From: a virus
IMG/VR virus record: IMGVR_UViG_3300027857_000468
Location: 1 to 25,703 of that record
Strand: one strand, 5' to 3'
DNA length: 25,703 nt
The notes beneath the pieces are model-generated. The model worked only from the letters and a program-made list of their open reading frames with translations. It ran no database searches and was not told the origin of the DNA. A program made the position numbers and the translations under genes. This document shows, piece after piece, positions 11,330-19,756 of the stretch (its first letter is position 1; every line of letters begins with the position of its first letter).

Positions 11330-11641
11330 ATGAATTCTAAGATGAAGAGAGACGAAAAGGATCCGATGCCGATGGCGGATAATTCCTTCCGGGTTCCTCC
11401 GGATGGAAACTCCCCGGTAACGGGTGAGAAGCACGGGCAAGGTAAGGCGGAGCGCGTTAAGGGCTCCCAGCGTTTTACCGTTCGGACAGGCGGAGAGAAG
11501 CTGTTGCTCCGCACGAATGGTGACGGTAACACTCCGGTTTCGGGTGAGGACCATAACCAAGGAAAGTCCGAGTACGTCACGGCGTCACAACGCGGCGGGC
11601 AGAACACGAGCGGGAATACCGAAAACTCGCCGGGGAGATAA
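11330..11641 (+). CDS. Hypothetical protein with two 24-residue repeats, 103 aa
   Basis: Residues 25-48 and 65-88 are copies of one another. Both read DGN-[S/T]-PV-[T/S]-GE-x-H-x-QGK-x-E-x-V-x-x-SQR. The rest is hydrophilic and polar, with Gly/Asn/Ser-rich ends. The ATG directly follows the previous stop. The repeats have diverged at the DNA level, so the duplication is old. No family is recognised. Confidence 0.6.
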   Translation: MNSKMKRDEKDPMPMADNSFRVPPDGNSPVTGEKHGQGKAERVKGSQRFTVRTGGEKLLLRTNGDGNTPVSGEDHNQGKSEYVTASQRGGQNTSGNTENSPGR

Positions 11642-11644
11642 GCC

Positions 11645-11926
11645 GTGAAGGAAAAGCTTTCTCCTAAGGACGTTTTGAGCGGCGGGGGCGAAGGCAAGGA
11701 AAAATCCCCGAAGAAGAAAAAGCATAGCTACCGCCGGACGGAGATCGACCATCATGAAAATGGTTCGCATACCGTCCGGCACATCCCACGAAATGAAAAA
11801 ACTGAGGCAGGCTCGGAGTCCCCGAGCGACATGACATACGCCGTTAAGGACACGGACGAGCTGCACGACGGGATCGAAGAGCACCTGGGCGCTCCTAACG
11901 CTGCGGAGGAAAAGGCGGGAGTATGA
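11645..11926 (+). CDS. Hypothetical highly charged protein, 93 aa
   Basis: Start at GTG 11645, 4 nt after the previous stop. It begins with Lys-rich sequence (GEGKEKSPKKKKHSYRRTEI), passes through a His-rich strand pair (DHHENGSHTVRHIPRNE) and ends in an acidic stretch (DTDELHDGIEEHLGAP). The His-rich hairpin resembles short motifs of small phage head-region proteins. No function is assigned. It ends in an ATGA overlap. Confidence 0.55.
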   Translation: MKEKLSPKDVLSGGGEGKEKSPKKKKHSYRRTEIDHHENGSHTVRHIPRNEKTEAGSESPSDMTYAVKDTDELHDGIEEHLGAPNAAEEKAGV

Positions 11927-12162
11927 TGAGGACAAAAGCTGCAGGCATGAGTTCTCCCATTACTCCCGTCGCGGCCCTTAGCGGCGGGGGTTTGGGCAAG
12001 CCTCCGATTATGGCGATGCACGACGGAGGCACGGTTCCTAAAGACGGAACGTACGAGCTGGAAAAGGGCGAGAAGGTCGTCGCGGCTAAAAAGGAAGAGA
12101 AATCAGACGGTCGCAATTCCGAGTATCGAAAGGTGTATCTGGCTCGTAAAAACAAGAAGTGA
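11923..12162 (+). CDS. Small phage protein with GGTVPKDGTYELEKGE motif, 79 aa
   Basis: The ATG overlaps the previous stop (ATGATG at 11923-11928; a start at the second ATG, 11926, is equally possible). The centre (MHDGGTVPKDGTYELEKGEKVV) is a motif recurring in small phage proteins near terminase genes and in tape-measure ends (GGxVPxTGxYxLxxGExV). The tail is Lys-rich. It is coupled by GTGA to the terminase gene. Its function is not established; a terminase-associated or capsid-internal role is a guess. Confidence 0.6.
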   Translation: MMRTKAAGMSSPITPVAALSGGGLGKPPIMAMHDGGTVPKDGTYELEKGEKVVAAKKEEKSDGRNSEYRKVYLARKNKK

Positions 12163-13928
12163 ACATCGATACCTCAAACCTTGATAACCTGAATTTTCGC
12201 TTGAGCCTTCGCGATATTCAACAGTTGTCGAGCTCAGATAGGGATGACCTTCGGCGAGAGTGCCAAACCAACTTACGCTTTTTGGTTAATTGCATCCTGC
12301 GCCCAGCCCGGAAGTTTTCGTCGTTAATCGAACGAGTTCATGGCCCGATTATCGACGGCTTTCTTCGACCGAATCCTGATTTGCTGTACGATCAATGGAG
12401 CCCGATTAAGGAACGCGTCGTCCTAGCCTTTCGTGGTGCGTTGAAGTCGACGATAACGGGTGGATTTTTGGTGCAGGTTCAGCTCTGCGAGCCTGATATC
12501 CGTATCTTAGTTATGTCGGGTAAGTTGGGGCATGCTAAGACGATACTTGCGCTGGGCTGCCGGCCGTTTGCGTCGAACGAAGTTTTACGGGAGCTTTTTC
12601 CAGAGTGGGGCGTCGAGCCGGAGGAGTTGTCGAGCGAGTATTTTATCTCGCCTCGCCGAGACCCAGGCTTGGATTTAAGGGACCCTACGCTGTCGATCGG
12701 TACGTTTGACTCGGTAAAGGCTGGTGGGCACTTCGAGTTGGTACTTCTCGACGATTGCACCAACGAGATAAATTGCGCCACGCCGGAGTTGGTCGAGAAA
12801 AACGAGCAGTCGTACGACGATATTTTCGAGCTCGTCGAGCCAGGCGGGTATCGGCATTTTAACGGAACCCGTTGGGCGCCGGATGATTCAGACCTGCCGG
12901 AGGTAATTCGTCGTCGTGGCGAGGAGATGGCGGCGGATAACAACGGGGAGCAAAGCGTATCGTACGTGTCGGTCCCCGTTTGGAATATCAGAACCGATGG
13001 GACGTACGACGAACAGAAGGCTCGAGCGGAACGGGATCGTCGAAACGGACTTCATCCCGATGATGTTAATTTGACCTGGCCGGAGAAGTTGAGCTCCCGG
13101 TTTTTGTGGCCGAAGTACCGGGCGAATCCGACCAAGTTTTTGCGGCAGTATCTCCTTCGTTACAAGAGCACCATTTCGTCGGAGGCTTTTACTCGAGACC
13201 TTTTGATGCAGAACACCCGGCCGTTCGCGGACGGGATGCCGTTACCACACGACCGGTTTACGGTTTTGAATTGGGACCTAGGCGATGTTTGGAGCGGCCG
13301 AAGGAGTAAGAATTCGTCGGATATGTCGTGTGGAATGGCGGTCACTTTTGAGTTGAGCACTCGGCGGATGTTTATTTACGACGCGATGCTCGAGGTATTT
13401 AGCTCGTCGACCGATATGGCGACGGCCATCGTCGAGTTTTATTGCCGGCAGTTGCACATCGGGCCGGTCGATATTTACGCTATCGAGGATGAGCACGGGG
13501 CTAGGAAGCTCGAGGGGGAGATTAAGGCCATCGCCCGAAAGATGGGCGTTAACTTTGAAATTTTTTGGCGTATCCGCGAGAGGGTGAAGGACGTAAAGAA
13601 TATCGAAATCGCCAAGTTGGCCGGAGCGATGAAACACGGTTTGGTTCAATTCTCGACGGTCATGCCTTTTCGCGACGAGATTTTTAGGATGTTTGAGAAG
13701 TGGTCCCCCCAGAACGTTCGGGTTAAGGATGACGGCCCTGATTGCGCATCGCAAATTTGGAACGAATTTTCAGAGCAGATTTTTCCAGGAACGATTATAA
13801 ACATGAGACCGAGCGATCAGGTCTACGTTCCTGAACCGATGGCGGAGCCGGAGTTTGACCCGCATCAGGATGAACGCGAAAACGCGGATATAAATTTGTT
13901 AGCAGGTATGACGGTGGCGCATAGTTAA
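12159..13928 (+). CDS. terL: Terminase large subunit (DNA packaging ATPase-nuclease)
   Basis: This 589-aa protein is the motor that drives DNA into the prohead and cuts the concatemer. The ATPase domain shows a divergent Walker A, FRGALKST (residues 91-98), and a Walker B, LVLLDDCTN (194-202). The C-terminal nuclease has the first acidic strand NWDLGD (about residue 370) and later acidic residues (AIEDEHG). The length suits the family. It starts at GTG in a GTGA overlap with the small gene before it, and its TAA overlaps the portal ATG (TAATG). No separate small terminase subunit is recognised; one of the charged genes upstream might serve. Confidence 0.92.
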   Translation: MNIDTSNLDNLNFRLSLRDIQQLSSSDRDDLRRECQTNLRFLVNCILRPARKFSSLIERVHGPIIDGFLRPNPDLLYDQWSPIKERVVLAFRGALKSTITGGFLVQVQLCEPDIRILVMSGKLGHAKTILALGCRPFASNEVLRELFPEWGVEPEELSSEYFISPRRDPGLDLRDPTLSIGTFDSVKAGGHFELVLLDDCTNEINCATPELVEKNEQSYDDIFELVEPGGYRHFNGTRWAPDDSDLPEVIRRRGEEMAADNNGEQSVSYVSVPVWNIRTDGTYDEQKARAERDRRNGLHPDDVNLTWPEKLSSRFLWPKYRANPTKFLRQYLLRYKSTISSEAFTRDLLMQNTRPFADGMPLPHDRFTVLNWDLGDVWSGRRSKNSSDMSCGMAVTFELSTRRMFIYDAMLEVFSSSTDMATAIVEFYCRQLHIGPVDIYAIEDEHGARKLEGEIKAIARKMGVNFEIFWRIRERVKDVKNIEIAKLAGAMKHGLVQFSTVMPFRDEIFRMFEKWSPQNVRVKDDGPDCASQIWNEFSEQIFPGTIINMRPSDQVYVPEPMAEPEFDPHQDERENADINLLAGMTVAHS

Positions 13929-16018
13929 TGCTTCTTCCTCAACCTAATAATATTGCCCAGCCCCTGAATCAGAAGACTCAGGATTTTTTCCTGTCCACGG
14001 GTAAGGTTAAGACCGACGATTCAGCTTTAGCTTTGGTCATTCAAGATACACAGCGCGCTGAGAAGTTTGTGATGGCGCGGCTTTGGATTAGCGAGTGGCG
14101 GATCGCGAAGTCAATTTACGAGGCTCCGGTCAAGCAGGAATTTTGGCGTGACACGCTCGTCCCCAGGGCGAGTAACTCGTATCCGCTTTGTGCGCAGCAT
14201 ATTCGGGCGATACTCGATCAGGTTATGCCGGCGTTGTTCCCCGAAAATCCTCCGTTTCAGGTAGAGCCGAACGAAGGTACGCCGCGCCAGGTGGCCCGTG
14301 GTTGGGAGTCGGTACTTAGCTACCAGTTGCGCAAGGCTGGGTTTCGGGGCCAGATTCGCTTAATCGCGAAGGACGGCGAAATTTTTGGGACGGGAATTGG
14401 GAAGTGGGGATGGGAGTGGTTTAACCGAAAGCTTCTCACCTATCGCCGCAGGGTAGCCCCGAAGAAGATTAAAACGGCGACCGGTAAGATCATGGTGTTA
14501 CATACCGCGGAGTCGGACGACCTCGAGGAGGTCGAGGTTTCGATTAAGGTGTCGCAGCCTTTCTTTCATCGTTGCGAGGTGAATCACACGATGGTCGCGC
14601 CTGGCTTGCGAGAGCCTGATATTCGAAAGGCGAAGTTCGTTTCCTATCGTGATTACCTCACCATCCGCGATCTCAACGATCTTCGCGACGCTGAGGGCTA
14701 CGATATTCCGGCTCAGGCAGATCTAATCGCGTTGGCCGCACCGCCGTCGGAGCAGCCCGTTTCTGGCCCGATCGAGAGTGAGGCAACGGCGTTTCCCGCC
14801 CAAGGCCATCGGCCGCTTCCACGTTACATGGATGAGTCGGAGGATCCGCTCGAACACAAGCTTGAGGTTATCGAATATTGGACGAATGAACGGGTAATCG
14901 TCGCGCTCCAACGGAAGAAGATAATTAGGAACGAGAGTAATCCCTTCGGAATAATTCCGTTCGTTAACGCGTTCTGGGACGATATTCCGGGCTCGTTTTA
15001 CGCCTTTGGAATCCCACGTCGGTTGGGCGGAACGCAAACGCACATTCAGGGTCTACGTAACCTTCGTCTTGACGACGTGAATATAAATCTTCAAAACGTA
15101 TGGTTGGAGAAACAAGGCACTAATCTCACGGGTCAGCCGATGAAGCTTTACCCCGGCGCTCGTATCAAGGTTACCGACCCGGATGGGATTAAGCCGCTCA
15201 TGAAACAACCCATTCTGGGCGAGGCCTGGCGCGAGGAGAGCGTGCTGGTGGCCGATGCGGAGAAGACGAGCGGCGCTAACGAGCTCCTTATTCAGGGGGC
15301 GATGCCGCCGCAAGGTCGTAGCTCGATTACGCGGTCGGCGACCGGTGCGGGTTTGATGGGCGGTGCGTCGAGCTCGAGAATTCAATCGTACGTCGACGTC
15401 ATCGTCGATCAGATATTTTTGCCCGTTTTATACGCTTTCCTGCACATGAACCGGATGTGGCTGGAACCGGCTGAGATCCGAAAGATAATCGGTAAGACGC
15501 TCTGGGAGTCTCTCGAGGAAGCCCACGAGGGTGACCTGTTAATTGACATGTGCAATAGTGCCGACCTCGAGCTTACGATGTCAGCCGGAACGAGTATTGC
15601 CGCCCGCAGACAGATGGGCCAGATGCTGCCGCTGGAGATGCAGATGTACATGCAGCCCGCGGTACAGTCGGGCCTGGCTGATTCTCGCAAGAAGGTTAAT
15701 TGGCTAGAATTGTCTCGTCGCGTGGAGCAAGTGTCGGGTTGGAGAAGTCAGGACGATATAATCATCGACTTGACCGATGAGGATATTCAACATCGCATGG
15801 CGATGAATCCTGACGTCATAAAGGCGCAAGCGACTAGTCAGCGTATTGGGCAGTTGCACAAGCAGAACAAGGACCTCTCGGCGCAGGAGCACCAACATAA
15901 GCTCGAGGAGATTGACGCCAAGGGCCTGGCCGGTTCAGGTCAGGAGATTATCACCCGGGCGATCGAACGCGCGGCGCAGCGCGATGAGATTAACGAGATA
16001 GCGGGTACGTTCGCATGA
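13928..16018 (+). CDS. Portal protein, 696 aa
   Basis: The portal forms the dodecameric ring at one capsid vertex through which DNA passes. The block at residues about 310-395 (IEYWTNERVIVALQRKKIIR, GIIPFVNAFWDDIPGSFYAF, GTQTHIQGLRNLRLDDVNIN) is the typical portal region: Tyr-Trp, then the PG-x-FY-G turn, then the Gln-helix. The C-terminal 90 residues are helical and Gln/His-rich (QRIGQLHKQNKDLSAQEHQH), like a portal barrel. Its size (about 700 aa) is typical of podovirus-type portals. It lies directly after terminase and shares an ATGA overlap with the next gene. Confidence 0.9.
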   Translation: MLLPQPNNIAQPLNQKTQDFFLSTGKVKTDDSALALVIQDTQRAEKFVMARLWISEWRIAKSIYEAPVKQEFWRDTLVPRASNSYPLCAQHIRAILDQVMPALFPENPPFQVEPNEGTPRQVARGWESVLSYQLRKAGFRGQIRLIAKDGEIFGTGIGKWGWEWFNRKLLTYRRRVAPKKIKTATGKIMVLHTAESDDLEEVEVSIKVSQPFFHRCEVNHTMVAPGLREPDIRKAKFVSYRDYLTIRDLNDLRDAEGYDIPAQADLIALAAPPSEQPVSGPIESEATAFPAQGHRPLPRYMDESEDPLEHKLEVIEYWTNERVIVALQRKKIIRNESNPFGIIPFVNAFWDDIPGSFYAFGIPRRLGGTQTHIQGLRNLRLDDVNINLQNVWLEKQGTNLTGQPMKLYPGARIKVTDPDGIKPLMKQPILGEAWREESVLVADAEKTSGANELLIQGAMPPQGRSSITRSATGAGLMGGASSSRIQSYVDVIVDQIFLPVLYAFLHMNRMWLEPAEIRKIIGKTLWESLEEAHEGDLLIDMCNSADLELTMSAGTSIAARRQMGQMLPLEMQMYMQPAVQSGLADSRKKVNWLELSRRVEQVSGWRSQDDIIIDLTDEDIQHRMAMNPDVIKAQATSQRIGQLHKQNKDLSAQEHQHKLEEIDAKGLAGSGQEIITRAIERAAQRDEINEIAGTFA

Positions 16019-16548
16019 AAGATGTAATCGAAGAAACGCTTCGTCAGGAAGGCATCGTCGCGTCGCAGCGTAATTTTGACCTATCGACGCCGTTAACGCC
16101 CGAGGAGGAGTTGATGATGGCGGCGGCGTTCGATACGTCGCAAACCCCCGAGGAGCGATCGAACGTCGGTGATCAGGCCTACGCGCTGCGCTCGCTCGAC
16201 GAGGATCCTTTCGCTGAAACCGATTTAGGCGCGGTAGTTACGACGAACAAGGATTACAACGTTCAATACGCGCACTACCTGCGTTGTCAAGCGATCGCCG
16301 CAATCGCGGAGTACGAGGAAGGTTGGTCGGCGATTCGGGAGTTGATTATAAACTCCTACGTTAAGATGCGACGGATCGCTGATGAGAACTACCGAGGGGA
16401 TAATCCCAATAAGGCGTTTTCGTTGCGCTTGAAGCGCTTGATCACCGAAGATTTTGCGAGATTCATAATTTCTCAGGTTGAGGAAGCGGCGAAGGTTCCT
16501 AAACCGACCCTTGCTGCTAAAACCGCATCCGACCGGATTGTCGGATAA
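16015..16548 (+). CDS. Hypothetical head-module protein, 177 aa
   Basis: An ATGA overlap joins it to the portal gene. The sequence is largely helical and acidic at first (LTPEEELMMAAAFDTSQTPE), with a Cys/Ala-rich helix (YAHYLRCQAIAAIAEYEEGW) and a charged C-terminal half (KMRRIADENYRGDNPNKAF). The end (VPKPTLAAKTASDRIVG) is a flexible tail. No family is recognised. Its place between portal and candidate scaffold suggests a head-assembly accessory protein. Confidence 0.65.
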   Translation: MKDVIEETLRQEGIVASQRNFDLSTPLTPEEELMMAAAFDTSQTPEERSNVGDQAYALRSLDEDPFAETDLGAVVTTNKDYNVQYAHYLRCQAIAAIAEYEEGWSAIRELIINSYVKMRRIADENYRGDNPNKAFSLRLKRLITEDFARFIISQVEEAAKVPKPTLAAKTASDRIVG

Positions 16549-16560
16549 GGGAGACGGAGA

Positions 16561-17661
16561 ATGACGAAGGTTAATGAGGTTTTGAAGTTTAAGGATAAGG
16601 GCTTGTCGGTCGAGGATGCCCGAAAGGCGATGATCGCCGCGGGGGAAGCGCCTCCAGGAGTTCCGACGCGGAGAGATTCAGTCGTGGCGGGCGCACCTGA
16701 TATCGAACCGGAATTCGTTGATAACGGCGAAGTAGTTGATGCCGCGAATCCGAACGCCGCGGCTCAGGCCGAAGAGCTCGCCCGTCAAGCGGTGGTCGTC
16801 CCGCCTAAACCTCCGATTCCGGCGAACGCCGCTCCGGTTACGCCAGTTACACCGGCTGAAAAGCCCGAGAGAATCGAAACGGTTCAATTCGTGGCGGAGA
16901 TTCGCCAAGAATCGGGCGGCTTGGTTGCTGAGATTAAGTACAAGAACGGTTCGGGTACCGAAAAGTTTAGTGCGAATTCTAAGAGTGAGCTCATGCTTAA
17001 GCTCCTCGAGGGTAAGGGGCACGCGACGCTTCGGGTGAAGGAAGCTGTTCGTCGGGAAAAGCTCGGCGGGCAAAAGCTTGATCGGGCCTACTCGCTCCCG
17101 AACAACATAACTGCGGAGCAGTTCGCGCAGATGCCCGATTGGCAACAGAATAATTTGATCGAAACGATTGCGACACAGCAGGCCATACTTTTTAGAGAAG
17201 AGTGCCCTGAGTACTACAAGACGGATGCGAACGGCAAAGCCTTGGATGATTATCTCAGGAAAAACGATTTGCCGTACACCGTACGAAATTTGCATTACGC
17301 TTTTGAGGACATGGTTGAGAACGATTTGTTCCCCGATAAACGCCTCGAAGCAACATCGATTTTAACGCAGCCAACTCCGGCGGCGGTCGTTGAGGATTCA
17401 GCGCCCGTTGTGCCTGTGGCCCCTGCTCCGGCAAATCAGCCGGTGCCTGTAGCCCCGGCCGCTCCGGCGGAGACGGTGCGTAAGAGAGGGTTCACTAGTT
17501 TGCCATCGGGTTCGTCGTCAGCTCCTTCGGGCGCTGGCGCCGTACCAGAGGACGAGGCAAACAAGAAGGACCTTTCAGAAGCAGAGCTTCGCAAACTACC
17601 GATGGACGAGCTGAGGCGGATTGCCAATGCCGATCGACGGGCGCGCGCGACGACTCGGTGA
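16561..17661 (+). CDS. Candidate scaffolding protein, 366 aa
   Basis: ATG at 16561 follows GGGAGACGGAGA. The protein has an N-terminal helix (NEVLKFKDKGLSVEDARKA), a long Pro/Ala linker (about residues 75-105), a central folded region (ETVQFVAEIRQESGGLVAEI; SLPNNITAEQFAQMPDWQQN), a second Pro/Ala-rich linker (about 270-305) and a charged C-terminal helix (LSEAELRKLPMDELRRIANA). This layout just before the capsid gene, with a charged helix at the C-terminus, is typical of phage scaffolds, which co-assemble with capsid and then leave. There is no sequence signature for a specific family, so the call rests on position and layout. Confidence 0.7.
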   Translation: MTKVNEVLKFKDKGLSVEDARKAMIAAGEAPPGVPTRRDSVVAGAPDIEPEFVDNGEVVDAANPNAAAQAEELARQAVVVPPKPPIPANAAPVTPVTPAEKPERIETVQFVAEIRQESGGLVAEIKYKNGSGTEKFSANSKSELMLKLLEGKGHATLRVKEAVRREKLGGQKLDRAYSLPNNITAEQFAQMPDWQQNNLIETIATQQAILFREECPEYYKTDANGKALDDYLRKNDLPYTVRNLHYAFEDMVENDLFPDKRLEATSILTQPTPAAVVEDSAPVVPVAPAPANQPVPVAPAAPAETVRKRGFTSLPSGSSSAPSGAGAVPEDEANKKDLSEAELRKLPMDELRRIANADRRARATTR

Positions 17662-17665
17662 TAAA

Positions 17666-17684
17666 GCCGAGGGAAAACCTCGGT
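17666..17684 (+). promoter_or_regulatory. 6-bp stem-loop between scaffold and capsid genes
   Basis: CCGAGG-GAAAA-CCTCGG (17667-17683) is a perfect 6-bp stem with a 5-nt loop, extended by a G-T pair. No T-run follows, so full termination is unlikely. A stem-loop here may adjust the ratio of scaffold to capsid mRNA by processing, stability or partial termination; that is inference. Confidence 0.45.
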
Positions 17685-17711
17685 ACCTAAAAGCTTAATG
17701 GTGACTTTAGA

Positions 17712-18620
17712 ATGCCTAGCAATTCTGCGGCATCCTTTGTCATCGGCTCTTCTCTTCCCTCGACTCAGGCGGTCTATTACGATCGCCTGGCGGTTCGGTC
17801 CTTGTTCGCCCATTTGGGCTTTCAAGGCCTGACGGCGGAACGGCAGATTCCGAAGAACGCTGGTCGTACGACTCAGATTTACACGTACAACCTCGCGCCG
17901 TTTACGGCGAGCGTCTCGGCTGCAGGTTCGGCTGCGGGCGGTAACGTCGTTGATGTTCCGCCTCCGACCGCGACGGAAGGAACCGTGGGCACGCCGATCG
18001 TGCCGACAGAAGCTTCGATTCAAGCGACGCTCGGACAGTACGTCGATTACGTCAATGTTTCGGACTTCGCGTTGGCAGTTGATATCGGTAAGCCTCTCGA
18101 ACAACTCTCAGAAATGTTGGGGTATCGAGGTGCTCTCGTTGTCGACACGTTGATTCAGCAAGGTTATGATGCGGCTGTTTCAACCGACTCGACGGCAAGC
18201 GTTCAGGTTCCCGATGGATCGTTCGTTACCCGTGCCGTTCTTCAGACCGCGGTAGCGACGATTCGGGGCAAGAATGGTCGTCCTTTCCCAGGCGGCCGCC
18301 ATCGTGGTATAATGCATCCGTATATCCTTTCGGATATTGCGAATGATTTGACCGCGAATGGAGTTCTTGACACAGAGAAGTATACGCGTGAAGGACAGAA
18401 GTGGATCGAGGCTGGACTGGCGGAAGATAATGAGATCATTCCAATTGCTGGAATCGATTTTGTGATGTCGACCAACGTCCCCCTCGTAGCGAACTTGCCC
18501 GCTTCCGGTAAGTCGTCTTACGCGACGTATGTATCAGCCGATGAAATGATGTTCTCGATTGCGTTAGGTGGTTTTGAAGATGTTCCTGATGAAAGTAACT
18601 TTATTAATTTGAAGCCTCAT
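17712..18620 (+). CDS. Major capsid protein, exon 1 (N4-gp56-like)
   Basis: This encodes the first 303 residues of the major capsid protein. The opening (AVYYDRLAVRSLFAHLGFQG, then ERQIPKNAGRTTQIYTYN) matches the N-arm of N4-gp56-type HK97-fold capsids, and EASIQATLGQYVDYVNVSD and HPYILSDIANDL follow as expected. The unspliced frame runs on to TGA 18651-18653, adding an unlikely tail (GVEAVMENFL). A group I intron 5' splice site is predicted after the His codon CAT (18618-18620), so exon 1 ends ...NLKPH in phase 0. No strong ribosome site precedes ATG 17712; GGTGA at 17700 may serve. The remaining C-terminus lies in two further exons downstream. Confidence 0.85.
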
Positions 18621-19509
18621 GGTGTTGAAGCCGTGATGGAAAATTTTCTCTGATTGACTCGGACCCTGAGATGGGAACGAGGCGCAAGGAGCGGTTTTTA
18701 AATGACGCACATTAGCATTGGCCAACAGTTTGGAAAATTAACGGCGGTCGAAGAAGCCTCTGGAAATTCTTCTAAGTGTTGTTGCCAATGTGAATGCGGC
18801 GCTATTAAAAAATACAATGTTAAAAATCTATTAAGAGGAAACACAAAAAGTTGTGGATGTTCTCGAAAAACTCCATGGAACTCTCGTGATTTGAGAGGAA
18901 AAAGGTTTGGTCGTCTTACGGTTATTGGAAATTCTTTCCGCGAGGGTGATCATCGCCGTTGGCCTTGTTTATGCGACTGTGGAAATGAGTTGAGTGTTAA
19001 AACCGCTAAACTCATCAACGGGCATACTCAAAGCTGTGGATGCAAACAACGAGATTCGGTAGTAAAGAAAAACCACGAATCTACAAAAAGATCCGATGCG
19101 TACTGGTTTCTTTACGCCGCAAAAAGAAGGGCGATACAAAAAGGGTTAGAGTTTACGTTGTCCGAAAACGATCTCGGAATCGTAATACCTAGCCGTTGTC
19201 CCCTTCTCGACATTCCAATTTTTCGCAGTAAAGGCGGGTTTTCACCTAATAGTCCGTCTCTTGATCGAATAGACTCGGCTAAGGGCTATATTCCCGGTAA
19301 CGTTTGGGTTATAAGCAATCGAGCTAATCTTATCAAGAGGGACGCTACGGCAGAAGAACTTAATCTGCTCGTTACGAATTTTAACCGGCTTCAGCGTGAG
19401 AGACTGAGCGAGAAAACGCCCAGGGTGGGCGATGCAACAGTCCGTTCTTGCGGAAATACAACTGCAAGGGCCAGTAATGGCTTGTCGGAAACGACATCTA
19501 ACAATCAAG
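18621..19509 (+). ncRNA. Group I intron 1 (contains HNH homing endonuclease)
   Basis: P1 can be drawn as exon UCAU|GGU against GCCGUGA, 7 pairs with the expected U.G at the splice point (18620/18621). P3 pairs TTCTC (18646-18650) with GAGAA (19410-19414). P7 pairs GACTG (19402-19406) with CAGTC (19438-19442). P8 is CGCCC-AGGGT-GGGCG (19417-19431). P9 is CTTGC/GCAAG, and a GTCG-GAAA-CGAC hairpin follows. The 3' end is placed after AATCAAG (G19509) by alignment with intron 2; G19479 and G19515 also keep the reading frame. The endonuclease gene sits in the loop before P3'/P7. Confidence 0.8.
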
Positions 19510-19751
19510 AAAGCGAACATCTATCAATTTGCCCCGAACGCGTTCGACCCTTTTCCTCACCGCTAGGGGCCGTAAAACCTTCTCTGATTGACTCGAACGC
19601 TGAGATGCCAACGAGGCGGAAAGCTGAAAGTAGCTGCCGTGAGAGACTGAGCGAGAAGGCGCCTGAAAAGGTGATGCAACAGTCCGATCCCATAGAAAAT
19701 AAACTGTGGGAGCTAGACAGAAATGATCTGGCCTGCTATTTATGGCAGTAA
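18702..19751 (+). CDS. HNH homing endonuclease in group I intron
   Basis: The start is ATG 18702 with AAGGAG upstream, inside intron 1. Two repeats of a short Cys-rich module lie at about residues 6-53 and 68-114 (VIG-x-GR-x-W-x-C-x-CDCG, ending SCGC). They are typical DNA-binding parts of phage HNH enzymes. The HNH nuclease core is at about 165-215 (SRCPLLDIPI, then SLDRIDSAKGYIPGNVWVIS and NRANLIKRDAT). The enzyme would cut intron-less alleles to spread the intron. The recognisable protein ends near residue 230, just where the ribozyme core begins. The frame nevertheless stays open through the core, the micro-exon and most of intron 2 to TAA 19749-19751, so the last 120 residues may be a chance extension. 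Confidence 0.88.
   Translation: MTHISIGQQFGKLTAVEEASGNSSKCCCQCECGAIKKYNVKNLLRGNTKSCGCSRKTPWNSRDLRGKRFGRLTVIGNSFREGDHRRWPCLCDCGNELSVKTAKLINGHTQSCGCKQRDSVVKKNHESTKRSDAYWFLYAAKRRAIQKGLEFTLSENDLGIVIPSRCPLLDIPIFRSKGGFSPNSPSLDRIDSAKGYIPGNVWVISNRANLIKRDATAEELNLLVTNFNRLQRERLSEKTPRVGDATVRSCGNTTARASNGLSETTSNNQESEHLSICPERVRPFSSPLGAVKPSLIDSNAEMPTRRKAESSCRERLSEKAPEKVMQQSDPIENKLWELDRNDLACYLWQ
19510..19551 (+). CDS. Major capsid protein, micro-exon 2
   Basis: These 14 codons (KANIYQFAPNAFDP) continue the capsid frame in phase 0 from exon 1. They are bounded upstream by the intron 1 end (AATCAAG) and downstream by the intron 2 P1, in which exon CCCU can pair with GGGG (the next bases, U and A, pair too). 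A 5' splice site three bases later (after TTT, adding Phe) is possible. The sequence NAFDP suits the segment before the conserved C-terminal block of this capsid family. The exact borders are uncertain by several codons. Confidence 0.6.
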
Positions 19752-19756
19752 CAAAG
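19552..19756 (+). ncRNA. Group I intron 2 (minimal, no endonuclease)
   Basis: About 205 nt. From 19574 to 19620 it matches the 5' part of intron 1 closely (CTCTGATTGACTCG, GCTGAGATG, AACGAGGCGG). P3 pairs TTCTC (19580-19584) with GAGAA (in GCGAGAAGG, 19651-19659). P7 pairs GACTG (19645-19649) with CAGTC (19680-19684). P8 is CGCCT-GAAA-AGGTG. P9 CATAG/CTGTG follows. The last nucleotide is put at G19756 (AACAAAG), matching intron 1; G19759 is possible and would allow exon GGCGG to pair with CCGCT in the guide. It is a small, related ribozyme without a reading frame of its own. Confidence 0.78.

Noticed and set aside
12479-12943. 154-codon minus-strand frame
   Set aside because: Ser-rich shadow opposite the ATPase domain of the terminase.
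16678-17295. 205-codon minus-strand frame
   Set aside because: Arg/Leu-rich shadow opposite the candidate scaffold gene; no ribosome site or domain.
17436-18104. 222-codon minus-strand frame
   Set aside because: It spans the scaffold/capsid border on the opposite strand, is Arg-rich, and conflicts with the well-supported plus-strand genes.
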